A stretch of DNA of 14,889 nucleotides from GCA-020344715 sp050115935 (GCA_050115935.1 JASFPO010000050.1:1-14889); one strand, 5' to 3'; counted from the stretch's first letter, positions 6,871-14,386 are shown. Numbers and translations are program-made. Notes: a model not told the origin generated them from the sequence alone.

Positions 6871-7821
6871 GTGGGTCAAATCGAACGACTTGTCCAAGGC
6901 GTGCTTCAAGGCAACCGTCGCTCAGTAGCTAAAACAATAACTCTAATCGAAAACAATGAAGTTGAAGCTCTGAAGATCATATCTATGCTCTATCCAAAGA
7001 CAGGCAAAGCCCACGTAATTGGCGTAACTGGACCTACAGGCTCTGGAAAAAGCACTCTCATTGAAAAGCTGATTAAAGAACTGAGAAAAAGAGGCAAAAC
7101 TGTTGGCGTGGTCGCAGTTGATCCAACCAGTCCATTTACTGGCGGCGCCTTCCTCGGCGACAGAGTTCGCATGCAAGAACACAGCACAGATGAGGGAGTC
7201 TTCATTAGAAGCATGGCAAACCGCAATGCGTCTGGCGGGTTGGCCAAAGCCACAAAAGACGTGATACGCGTCTTGGATGCATCAGGCAAAGACACAGTAC
7301 TTGTGGAGACAGTTGGAGCAGGACAATCTGAGGTTGAAATTGTCAAGGTTGCGCAAACCGTAGTTGTCATTTTGGCCCCCGGCTTAGGCGATGACATTCA
7401 AGCCATAAAAGCTGGAATCATGGAAATCGGCGACATCTTCGTTGTGAACAAGGCTGACAGAGAGAATGCTAACAAGTCCATGAGTTACATCCAAGCCATG
7501 TTGGAAATGAACGCCGAAAAAACCGGTTGGAAACCTTCTGTTTTGAAAACCACAGCCCTAACAGGAGTAGGCATAACTGAACTTCTTGCTAAAATCGAGG
7601 AGCACAAAAAATACCTGGAAACAGGCGCTCTTGAAGCCAATCTCAAAGAGAAGGTTGAAACAGAACTCATCGAAGCCATCAAACAGAAGATATCCGAGTC
7701 GATAATCAAGGATCTAAAACGTAAAGGAGAATGGGAAAAACTCACACAAAGAATCTTGACGAGAGAAACAGACCCCTATTCCGCCGCCGATACGCTACTA
7801 AAAAAATCACAACGCAAATAG
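6871..7821 (+). CDS. meaB: MeaB/ArgK-type GTPase, chaperone of the B12 mutase
   Basis: This 316-residue G3E-family GTPase is of the MeaB/MMAA type. The P-loop GPTGSGKS is at 54-61, followed by a VDPTSPFTGGAFLGDRVRM segment (85-103, Mg and switch region), ETVGAGQSE (G3 region) and NKAD (base specificity). MeaB proteins gate adenosylcobalamin delivery to, and protect, acyl-CoA mutases. In bacterial IcmF the same domain is fused to the mutase. The start is a GTG at 6871 with no clear Shine-Dalgarno sequence. The gap to the small-subunit gene is 20 bases, so translation may depend on coupling. The C-terminal helical arm (about 255-316) used for dimerisation is present. Its position between the mutase and an adenosyltransferase fits a dedicated cofactor-loading unit. 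Confidence 0.93.
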   Translation: MGQIERLVQGVLQGNRRSVAKTITLIENNEVEALKIISMLYPKTGKAHVIGVTGPTGSGKSTLIEKLIKELRKRGKTVGVVAVDPTSPFTGGAFLGDRVRMQEHSTDEGVFIRSMANRNASGGLAKATKDVIRVLDASGKDTVLVETVGAGQSEVEIVKVAQTVVVILAPGLGDDIQAIKAGIMEIGDIFVVNKADRENANKSMSYIQAMLEMNAEKTGWKPSVLKTTALTGVGITELLAKIEEHKKYLETGALEANLKEKVETELIEAIKQKISESIIKDLKRKGEWEKLTQRILTRETDPYSAADTLLKKSQRK

Positions 7822-7837
7822 AACATTGGGAACAAAA

Positions 7838-8374
7838 ATGGCTGCACCAAAGTTGGAAAAAGGACTAGTCCAGGTTTACACTGGGGATGGAAAAGGCAAA
7901 ACTTCTGCCGCGTTCGGCGCTGCATTACGTGCCATTGGGCGTGACTTGAAGGTCTACGTAATTCAGTTTATCAAAGGCGGATTCGACTACGGCGAACTAC
8001 ATATCGTAGAGAAGCTTCCAAACCTCAAACTAGCTGCCTTCGGACGAGGTAAATTCGTCACCGAAGTTTCTCCTCATGAAGAAGATGTTGAGCTGGCTAG
8101 AGACGCCCTTGAACTGGCCAAAAAAGTGGTTCAAAGCGGTGAATATGACATGGTGGTTCTGGATGAAATTAACGTGGCTCTGAACCTGAGACTAATTGAT
8201 GTAGATGAGACGTTGCAGCTAGTCAGAAACAAGCCAAAACATGTAGAGCTGATTTTAACTGGACGCTATGCACCTCGTCAGATAGTTGAGGCAGCCGATC
8301 TTGTCACTGAGATGAAAGAGGTTAAGCATCCATTTACACAAGGCGCAAAACCAAGAAAAGGAATCGAATACTAG
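7838..8374 (+). CDS. cobO: corrinoid adenosyltransferase, CobA/CobO/BtuR type
   Basis: This 178-residue P-loop enzyme transfers the adenosyl group of ATP to cob(I)alamin-type corrinoids, making the mutase coenzyme. The family-specific P-loop GDGKGKTSAA is at 16-25, the Walker-B-like MVVLDEINVAL at 105-115, LILTGRYAP at 138-146, and the C-terminal HPFTQGAKPRKGIEY matches the family ending. I choose ATG 7838. An in-frame TTG at 7826 would add four residues and neither has a strong ribosome site (GGGA at 7828-7831 is near the ATG). It lies 16 bases after meaB, the last gene of the operon. Its location suggests a role in supplying or repairing the coenzyme for this mutase rather than general cobalamin synthesis, for which no other genes are present here. 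Confidence 0.93.
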   Translation: MAAPKLEKGLVQVYTGDGKGKTSAAFGAALRAIGRDLKVYVIQFIKGGFDYGELHIVEKLPNLKLAAFGRGKFVTEVSPHEEDVELARDALELAKKVVQSGEYDMVVLDEINVALNLRLIDVDETLQLVRNKPKHVELILTGRYAPRQIVEAADLVTEMKEVKHPFTQGAKPRKGIEY

Positions 8375-8718
8375 TCTGATATTTTGCCTGCGAGGACTCC
8401 AAGTTCCTTAAAGCGTTCTTGTGCTGTCTTTGGGTGATAGGCACATCTGTAATTGGTTCAAGTTCTAGGAGATTGTGTTAGCGGTCAGCCCAAAGCGATG
8501 GCGGACAGCTCAGATCTAGTCTCTAAGTCTCAATGGAGTAACCTTTCAATATTGCGGGGTAATCTAGTAGTGGCAAGTTCACATATAAACCCAAAAGATG
8601 TTTGCACGCATATTCCTTGATCGTTATACAGACGCAAGCATGTTATTGCACTTGCAAATATTGGAAAACAAAAAAGCATATAAAAGGGTGAGGCCTGGTT
8701 CCCGTGAAGGAGGTAACT
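8375..8718. other. 344-base gap: promoter for the ABC cassette plus possible gene relic
   Basis: No intact gene is visible. The right end holds the TATA box of the ABC cassette. On the minus strand, one frame from 8634 down to 8371 (88 codons) has only three internal stops and ends in a protein-like stretch including TAQERFKELGVLAGKISD. Its stop codon overlaps the stop of the adenosyltransferase gene. This could be the decayed end of a former minus-strand gene. I recognise no family and see no RNA gene, transposon end or riboswitch. Confidence 0.35.
8677..8686 (+). promoter_or_regulatory. TATA box of the ABC transporter cassette
   Basis: CATATAAAAG, preceded by an A-rich stretch, is a strong archaeal TATA match. 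The expected transcript start is near 8708, downstream of the GTG at 8704. This argues that translation begins at a TTG after the GGAGGT at 8709-8714. Confidence 0.6.
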
Positions 8719-9870
8719 TTGACATTGAAAAGGGCGGGTGCGAGGCAGTTTTCTAATGAAGTAGCCATAGTGCTCCTCGCCAGCTCTGTCGTAATCGAGC
8801 TAGCCTCGATTACAGGTTGGTCACAAGGTGTAACATCTGTTCTTCGATATCCTATAGACAGGATCCTGAGCTTAACGGCTTTAATCATGAGTCTCTTGGG
8901 AATATATGGCCTGTTAAGGAGAAGCACGGTAGGAGCCTACCTTGCCATTTTAGCTTCGATATTGTGGGTGGCTTTGGGATGTTTCTCTCTCTTCAAGGCT
9001 AATGGCATGTTATGGTCTAATGTGACATTACTGACTCATATTATTGCCGCGCTGGCTCTGGGTTCGCTAGCGCTGGTTTCTGTCTTTAAAGGTAGTCCTG
9101 ATCAACCTTCTCGAATGAATCAGACGTTTGATGCTCCACATGAACTGGATCACAAGGATTCTTCTACTACGGTCGATAGGTTTGCCGTCGAAACGGTAGA
9201 TGCAGAAAAGAAGTATTTTCTGGGTTCAAATGTGGTATCAGCTGTCAATGGTGTCAGCATGAAAGTTCTTCGAGGAGAGTTTGTCGCTATCATGGGACCC
9301 TCTGGCAGCGGCAAATCGACCCTCCTTAATCTGATAGGTGCTCTGGACAGACCAAGCTCTGGCCGAGTCTTTATTGAAGAGACTGACATATCAACACTTG
9401 ACGAAGATGAACTCGCGAAGCTTCGCAACGAAAAAATCGGCTTTGTCTTCCAAGCATACAACCTAATCGCGAGGTCAAGCGTACTGCGCAATATGGAGCT
9501 ACCCGCCCTTGTCAAAGGCTTCTCCAAAGATGAACGCCTTAATCGAGTTGATAGACTTCTCAAAATAGTTGGTTTAGAAGACAAGGCTCCAAGAAAACCC
9601 CGAACTCTAAGTGGAGGAGAACAGCAACGCGTTGCAATCGCAAGGGCATTAATCAACGATCCTGAAATCGTGTTAGCTGACGAGCCTACTGGTAATGTTG
9701 ATTCAAAGACAGGGCGAGTGATAGTGGATTTCTTAGGAAAACTGAATAAGCAAAGAGGAACTACTATCGTCCTTGTCACCCATGATCCCGAAGTGGCAAG
9801 CAAGGCTGACAGAATCATACATCTTCGAGATGGAAAAATTGCTCATGCGAAACAATTGGAGGCTAGTTGA
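8719..9870 (+). CDS. MacB/LolD-type ABC ATPase with N-terminal membrane domain
   Basis: Residues 170-388 (numbered from an in-frame GTG at 8704) form a complete MacB/LolD-class ATPase. Walker A is GPSGSGKST (198-206), the Q-loop is Gln250, the signature is LSGGEQQ (302-308), Walker B is IVLADEP (322-328) and the switch histidine is His360. Residues 18-130 contain about four hydrophobic segments (near 20-38, 53-71, 77-97 and 108-128). The ATPase thus carries its own membrane domain, joined by a polar linker, whereas most proteins of this class are soluble. The GTG at 8704 overlaps or precedes the ribosome site GGAGGT and the predicted transcript start. I prefer TTG 8719, with 8725 also possible. 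It heads an operon with an exported protein and a FtsX-like permease, and probably powers work on extracytoplasmic substrates rather than simple import. Confidence 0.88.
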   Translation: MTLKRAGARQFSNEVAIVLLASSVVIELASITGWSQGVTSVLRYPIDRILSLTALIMSLLGIYGLLRRSTVGAYLAILASILWVALGCFSLFKANGMLWSNVTLLTHIIAALALGSLALVSVFKGSPDQPSRMNQTFDAPHELDHKDSSTTVDRFAVETVDAEKKYFLGSNVVSAVNGVSMKVLRGEFVAIMGPSGSGKSTLLNLIGALDRPSSGRVFIEETDISTLDEDELAKLRNEKIGFVFQAYNLIARSSVLRNMELPALVKGFSKDERLNRVDRLLKIVGLEDKAPRKPRTLSGGEQQRVAIARALINDPEIVLADEPTGNVDSKTGRVIVDFLGKLNKQRGTTIVLVTHDPEVASKADRIIHLRDGKIAHAKQLEAS

Positions 9871-9871
9871 A

Positions 9872-11512
9872 ATGAAAAAAACATATAAAATCTGTGTTCT
9901 TTTAGTAGCCATACTCATCTCATGTCTCGTTTCAGTCAATGTTTTGCCCATTCACGGCAAGCCTTCGGCATACCTCAAGGTAAGCCGTGTAGTCTGGGGC
10001 GAAACTCCGGACGGCCCAATTAAAGCCTACCCTGGAGACGAAGATATAGCATTAACCGTAGAGGCACAAAACTACTCAAACGACACCATAAAAGGAGTAG
10101 AAGCTATTTTGATGCTGTCTGATCCATTCATCGACATCTATGGAAACAGTAACGCTACAGCAACAGGTGAACCTTCGGACATCGGAGACATTATGAACCA
10201 AACTGGAGAGATACTTCCAGCAGGATTCTTCACCCTTACCTTCAATCTAGACATCGATTCCGATGCTCATCCAAGATCTTACAATTACAACATGACAGTC
10301 GACTACATGGTAAAGTCAGGGGATTATTGGCTTCTGGGAGAGACGAAAACTCTGACTGTCAGTTTTGTGGTGTCCAAGATTCAAGCCACTGTAACCTGTT
10401 CTGTTTCTCCTCAAAGCGTTGAGAAGGGTGAGTCTGTCGATGTTTCAGGGTCTATAACTCCAGCACAAGAGAATGAGACAGTTGCGTTAGTTTACAAGAG
10501 ACCGAACGGTTCCATGTTCAATAGAAACGTGACAACTGATGCAGAGGGATCCTACAGGGAATCATATCAGCCTGATGTTGAGGGATCTTGGAGTATCAAT
10601 GCCAGTTGGCTTGGAGATGAGAGACATGAAGGAGATTGGATATCAGTCTCATTTGAAGTCAGGTTTCCTGTATCTCTAAGCATAGAGACATCAAATATAC
10701 GTTTGACCGGAGGTTTGGACAATCGCTTCAACATGACTCTCCTAAACAGCGGTGGCGTATTAATCTCAACGCTTGATGTAACCCTCTCCATTCCTGGACC
10801 ACTGATTCTTCACGGCGACAATTACTGGACTTTCGAAACCCTGGAACCAGGAAACTCTACCCTAATCTCAGTGGAAATTTATGCACCAGCCAGTTCTATC
10901 GGAGCCACCTACAGTGGATCGCTCAATCTGAACTACCGAGATGACTACGGGGAAGATCACACTGACAGCTATCCCATCGGGCTGATCACGACAGGTCGAA
11001 TAGAGCTGATCGTCTATGACAAGATCGTGAATCCCCAACCAACTGAGCCAGGCTCGAAGATTTCGCTCACTGCAAACCTGCTAAATAAGGGCAATGTAGC
11101 AGCCCATTACGTGAACGTTTCAGTCATGCCCAACGACCTTCTAGGCTTGACCACAGAAAGCAACGCCTATGTTGGCGAGGTTGAAGAAAACAGCCCAGCC
11201 CCCTTCACCATAGCCGCGAACATAAACAGTGACACCCAAGACGGCACTCACCCTGTAACTATAACCATCACATATCGAGATGATCAATACACAGACCATT
11301 CCTTCAACATTACATTCTATGTAACTGTCGAGAAGGATCACGAAGGCCAGCCCACATCAGATGGTAGCGAAGGGCTTCTGGGTCCTCTCCCTGAGGTGGG
11401 ACTGGTTCTCTCTACGATATTTGTTGCATCAGTGGTCATCCTGTTTCTCTATCGTAGGCGTCTCTCTCGCCAACGCAGAACTCAAAACACTTCTGGAAAG
11501 ACGAGAGAATGA
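9872..11512 (+). CDS. exported, membrane-anchored COG1361-like beta-sandwich protein
   Basis: The ATG at 9872 lies nine bases after GGAGG and one base after the preceding stop. It gives 546 residues with a typical Sec signal peptide (MKKTYK, then a hydrophobic core about 7-24). The body consists of beta-rich modules. The first spans roughly 32-170, followed by an Ig-like module (about 172-265, with SVEKGESVDVSGSI). Two related COG1361/CARDB-like modules follow (267-372, 376-487), which share a YRDD...DH...YPI/FNI repeat at about 355-369 and 468-480. A C-terminal transmembrane helix (about 508-527) followed by an arginine-rich tail anchors it with the bulk outside the cell. Many Asn-x-Ser/Thr sites suggest glycosylation. 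Its place between ATPase and permease suggests an extracytoplasmic partner of the transporter. The ligand is unknown. Confidence 0.85.
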   Translation: MKKTYKICVLLVAILISCLVSVNVLPIHGKPSAYLKVSRVVWGETPDGPIKAYPGDEDIALTVEAQNYSNDTIKGVEAILMLSDPFIDIYGNSNATATGEPSDIGDIMNQTGEILPAGFFTLTFNLDIDSDAHPRSYNYNMTVDYMVKSGDYWLLGETKTLTVSFVVSKIQATVTCSVSPQSVEKGESVDVSGSITPAQENETVALVYKRPNGSMFNRNVTTDAEGSYRESYQPDVEGSWSINASWLGDERHEGDWISVSFEVRFPVSLSIETSNIRLTGGLDNRFNMTLLNSGGVLISTLDVTLSIPGPLILHGDNYWTFETLEPGNSTLISVEIYAPASSIGATYSGSLNLNYRDDYGEDHTDSYPIGLITTGRIELIVYDKIVNPQPTEPGSKISLTANLLNKGNVAAHYVNVSVMPNDLLGLTTESNAYVGEVEENSPAPFTIAANINSDTQDGTHPVTITITYRDDQYTDHSFNITFYVTVEKDHEGQPTSDGSEGLLGPLPEVGLVLSTIFVASVVILFLYRRRLSRQRRTQNTSGKTRE

Positions 11513-12747
11513 ACATTCTTCAGCTCTTCAGCCTTTCATTTGAGGCCTTGAAGGAACGTCGGTTACGTGCAGGTTTAACAACCCTTATGGTCATCATGGG
11601 CGCAAGCCTTATAGTGGCTCTTAACGGCACTGGTAACGGATTCACAGCATTCGTCAACAGTCAGTTCAGCTCCTTGGGCGCAAATGTTCTCATATTGAGT
11701 CCCCGAGGCGAAGGCATAGAGATGGACGTCGTATTAGCGGATGAAATTGCCAAGTTCTCTGGAGTTGAAGAGGTGATTCCATACATTCAACAGATTTCAT
11801 CAATAGTTTCTCGAGGAGAGGAACAGACATCGATTGTGGTTGGAGTGGAACAGTCAAAGCTGCCGCTACTGTTCCCTACGTTATCCTTTGAAGTTGGAAC
11901 ATTCGTTTCAGAGTCCGACAACATAGGGATCATATTGGGCAACGAAGTCGCACGATCATACGAGCAAGACAGAACCTTCGCTGGCTTAGGGCAGACCGTA
12001 AGGATTTTCTATCAGACCTATGAAGACCAGAGGCCAGTTATTGTTCAACGATCTTTTGTTGTTCGCGGTATCTTGGACTACATTGGCAGCGGAGTTGTCC
12101 CAGTGGATCAGATGGTTTTCATCTCCACATCAGCTGCCAACAATCTTTTTGAGCGAGGCGGAAAGTTCGACGGGATCTATGTAGTCACGGAAAACCCTGA
12201 TGTGAATGAAGACATACGGCAACAGTTACAGGATGTATACGGCAGCGACGTCATAATCATATCCCCCCAAATGATAGCAAACATGATTCAGCAAATCAGC
12301 GGAGGCGTATACCTCTTCATTAATGTCGTTGCCATGGTTTCCCTTCTCGTCGCTTCTGTGGGCATTATCACCACTATACAGACATCTGTTATGGAACGCG
12401 TAAGAGAAATCGGCTTGTTGAAGGCTCTCGGCTTCAACAAACGTCTTATTCTAAGTCTTTTCCTTAGTGAAGCTATGATAATAGGCATTCTAGGCGGAGC
12501 TATAGGAGTAGTCCTGGGTATGGGTTTGTCGCATGGAATGAGTATCTTTCTCGGGAGAAGTTTACAGATAGGATCCCAACCTGTAGATGGAGGAAGGCCC
12601 TTTACGTTACAACTCGTTCCTGTCTTTGACCTCTGGAATTTACTATTTACTGGAATCTTATGCGTTGCTCTGAGCATGCTTTCAGGTTTCTATCCTTCTT
12701 GGAGAGCCTCACAGCTAAACCCTGTTGTGGCGCTAAGACACGAATAG
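11509..12747 (+). CDS. MacB/FtsX-family ABC transporter permease
   Basis: This 412-residue membrane protein has the MacB/LolC/FtsX topology. TM1 is at about 22-40, a large extracytoplasmic domain spans about 42-265, and three C-terminal helices lie near 266-290, 315-345 and 374-395. Between TM2 and TM3 is the coupling segment ERVREIGLLKALGFNKR, and the C-terminus ends with YPSWRASQLNPVVALRHE, a family hallmark. The ATG overlaps the preceding stop codon as ATGA (11509-11512), so translation is coupled to the exported protein. Together with the ATPase at 8719-9870 this forms a mechanotransmission-type ABC system. Such systems drive conformational work on periplasmic or cell-surface partners, lipoprotein extraction or efflux. 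The substrate here is not evident. Confidence 0.92.
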   Translation: MNILQLFSLSFEALKERRLRAGLTTLMVIMGASLIVALNGTGNGFTAFVNSQFSSLGANVLILSPRGEGIEMDVVLADEIAKFSGVEEVIPYIQQISSIVSRGEEQTSIVVGVEQSKLPLLFPTLSFEVGTFVSESDNIGIILGNEVARSYEQDRTFAGLGQTVRIFYQTYEDQRPVIVQRSFVVRGILDYIGSGVVPVDQMVFISTSAANNLFERGGKFDGIYVVTENPDVNEDIRQQLQDVYGSDVIIISPQMIANMIQQISGGVYLFINVVAMVSLLVASVGIITTIQTSVMERVREIGLLKALGFNKRLILSLFLSEAMIIGILGGAIGVVLGMGLSHGMSIFLGRSLQIGSQPVDGGRPFTLQLVPVFDLWNLLFTGILCVALSMLSGFYPSWRASQLNPVVALRHE

Positions 12748-12836
12748 GTACGCGACAGAACTTCGAGAATCTTCGACACTAAATCCTCATAGTTCCAGAG
12801 AGTCATTTTTTCAATGAGTCATTCGCATTCTTCTGA

Positions 12837-12870
12837 TTGTGAATCTGGAATTCAAATCTGGAATTCACAA
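12837..12870. repeat. 13-base tandem repeat framed by an 8-base inverted repeat
   Basis: AATCTGGAATTCA occurs twice head to tail (12842-12854 and 12855-12867). The block is framed by TTGTGAAT (12837-12844) and its exact reverse complement ATTCACAA (12863-12870). It sits in the 187-base gap before the MEDS-domain gene, about 65 bases from its start. An operator or hairpin is possible. Confidence 0.6.
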
Positions 12871-12934
12871 CATATTTCTAGACCGTTTTCCGTAAGGTTG
12901 ATTCCTCACCAAAAGTTGCAAAGCTGGGATTACC

Positions 12935-13855
12935 TTGAGGAGAAAAAATAGCCAATCCGAAGGACCCGACATCGGTATAACCTTAAATTACATTAGAAAG
13001 TTGAAGCCTGGCAGTCACGGTGTATTTTTCTACAAGGGACTTCGTGAGAAACATGAAGTGCTTTCCAACTTCTTGGAGGCCGGCTTTGAGAATGGGGAAG
13101 GGGCGATATATGTGGCAACACAAGAATCCTCCAAACAACTTCGTAGACACATGGAGGATTTCGGGTTGAACGTCAAGTCCCTTGAAAAAGATGGTGTGTT
13201 GAGGATCTTCGACTATGATAGGTGGTACATAATCGATGGTGAGGTGAATGTGTCACAAATTATGATGATGTCACAACGCTTGATTGATGAAGCGATGGAG
13301 ATTGGACTCAAGGGATTGCGCGGATGTGGTGAAACCGCCTGCTTCTTCAAGCACAAAAAACAGAAAGAGCTGCTGGAGTACGAGCTAATGATAGGTAGAA
13401 AACTTGTCTTACCTGTAACCGTGTTATGTGTCTACGACGTGAATCATGCCAAGTTCCTTGATGAGAAATCGTTTGTTAACTTGATCAAAGCACATGGACC
13501 AGTGGTTACCTCTAGCTTCGCGGAGGAAATCAAATTCGCAAACTTCTTTCCAAGAATTGCGGGACATGTGCTTGCAACGTTGTTCGGTGACTTAGGCAAA
13601 GAGTCCATTCTAGAACTACTTGCTGAGCGCTATTCTCTTACGTCAGACAAGATCGCCGAAGATCCTATGGCGTTCATTGATGGTTTGGAAGAGCTAATTG
13701 GTTCAGGGTCATCTGTCATCACAAAATTGGTAGTATGGTATATGCACTCGAATATCGGGATAAGGCACCAGAAGTCCAACAGGCATAACGCCCTGACTAC
13801 TCACAGTCTTAAGCAATATCGCCATCAGTGTATTCCAAACAAAAAGATTGATTGA
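12935..13855 (+). CDS. MEDS-domain sensory protein (DcmR-like)
   Basis: This 306-residue soluble protein carries a MEDS (methanogen/methylotroph DcmR sensory) domain at about 26-190. It contains GSHGVFFYKGLREKHEVLSNFL, EGAIYVATQESS, LRIFDYDRWYI and a late VLCVYDVNHAKF block. MEDS domains are KaiC/RecA-like derivatives used as sensors in signal transduction, proposed for small organic or C1 compounds. Residues about 200-275 form a second, helical region (HVLATLFGDLGKESILELLAERY) that I cannot name. I see no DNA-binding domain, kinase or membrane helix. The last 30 residues are basic and low in conserved features. The start is uncertain: no ATG or GTG fits, and TTG 12935 overlaps the only Shine-Dalgarno-like stretch (GAGGAGA). 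It is probably transcribed alone. Confidence 0.8.
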   Translation: MRRKNSQSEGPDIGITLNYIRKLKPGSHGVFFYKGLREKHEVLSNFLEAGFENGEGAIYVATQESSKQLRRHMEDFGLNVKSLEKDGVLRIFDYDRWYIIDGEVNVSQIMMMSQRLIDEAMEIGLKGLRGCGETACFFKHKKQKELLEYELMIGRKLVLPVTVLCVYDVNHAKFLDEKSFVNLIKAHGPVVTSSFAEEIKFANFFPRIAGHVLATLFGDLGKESILELLAERYSLTSDKIAEDPMAFIDGLEELIGSGSSVITKLVVWYMHSNIGIRHQKSNRHNALTTHSLKQYRHQCIPNKKID

Positions 13856-13909
13856 GCTGACCTGTTTTGGGTTTGTTTCTCAGAATGGTGCTGTTTAGCT
13901 GAGATATCC
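13856..13909. terminator. convergent intergenic region with T-rich tract and small inverted repeat
   Basis: The 54 bases between the MEDS gene (+) and the adenylyltransferase gene (-) contain plus-strand T-runs (ctgttttgggtttgtttc). They also hold a six-base inverted repeat, TCTCAG/CTGAGA (13878-13883 and 13899-13904). This could terminate plus-strand transcription. The minus strand shows no equivalent T tract. Confidence 0.3.
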
Positions 13910-14386
13910 TTAAGATTCGAGCAAGTGACCTTCTCGGTCTATCTCTTTCTGTCTTATTCTTGATGCAGAAATGGCTATGTCATTCTCAGCCTGGACCATC
14001 TCAATTACAATTATGTTCAGAGGTGCAAGTCCTTTCGCTTTTCGCTTCTGGTTGATTTCTCCCGCACGTGCTTCTGTTTCCCGACTTACAACAAGCGCTT
14101 CAGCGCAACCCTTTGATAATGTGATGCCGTAAGGAGTTCTTAATGGAACGATTTTCGCCTTGCGGAAGAATCCTTGTTCTTTTAGGAAATTGTTGAGCTC
14201 TTCTAACCGCTCTCTGTAAGCTGCAACTTCATGATTCTTTCTCAACCTGCGGGCTAGGTCGTCTGTACATAGTCCGATTATAACGTGGTCCCCCACTTCA
14301 AAGGCTTTAAGGAGCAGAGCCTTGTGACCTTTATGGAGTTCGTCGAACGTTCCGCCTACAACTACGGTCTCAAACTTTTGCTTCAT
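13910..14386 (-). CDS. coaD: archaeal phosphopantetheine adenylyltransferase
   Basis: This 158-residue nucleotidyltransferase transfers AMP from ATP to 4'-phosphopantetheine, giving dephospho-CoA in coenzyme A synthesis. The hallmark GGTFDELHKGHK is at 11-22 (the TxxH-class HxGH motif, here HKGH) and the second ATP motif ISASRIR at 139-145. The central TPYG and VVSRET segments also fit the archaeal/eukaryal-type family, and the length is typical. I choose ATG 14386, six bases after GGAAG. A TTG at 14398 would add four residues. It is monocistronic in this window and convergent with the MEDS gene. A CoA biosynthesis gene near a CoA-ester pathway may be coincidence. Confidence 0.92.
   Translation of the reverse strand: MKQKFETVVVGGTFDELHKGHKALLLKAFEVGDHVIIGLCTDDLARRLRKNHEVAAYRERLEELNNFLKEQGFFRKAKIVPLRTPYGITLSKGCAEALVVSRETEARAGEINQKRKAKGLAPLNIIVIEMVQAENDIAISASRIRQKEIDREGHLLES

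Noticed and set aside
6943..7745. Minus-strand frames opposite meaB
   Set aside because: meaB has all GTPase motifs across the region. The antisense frames have compositions typical of reversed coding sequence.
8375..8703. Cobalamin riboswitch or other structured RNA in the gap after the adenosyltransferase gene
   Set aside because: No B12-box-like sequence or consistent stem pattern was found, and the gap precedes an ABC cassette of MacB type rather than a B12 gene.
9150..9818. A 222-codon minus-strand frame opposite the ABC ATPase domain
   Set aside because: Despite its length it is serine/arginine-rich antisense sequence with no motif, and the plus strand has every ABC signature.
9773..9871. 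Extended N-terminus of the exported protein from an ATG at 9773
   Set aside because: It would bury the signal peptide behind 33 residues and overlap the ATPase gene by 98 bases. ATG 9872 has GGAGG nine bases upstream.
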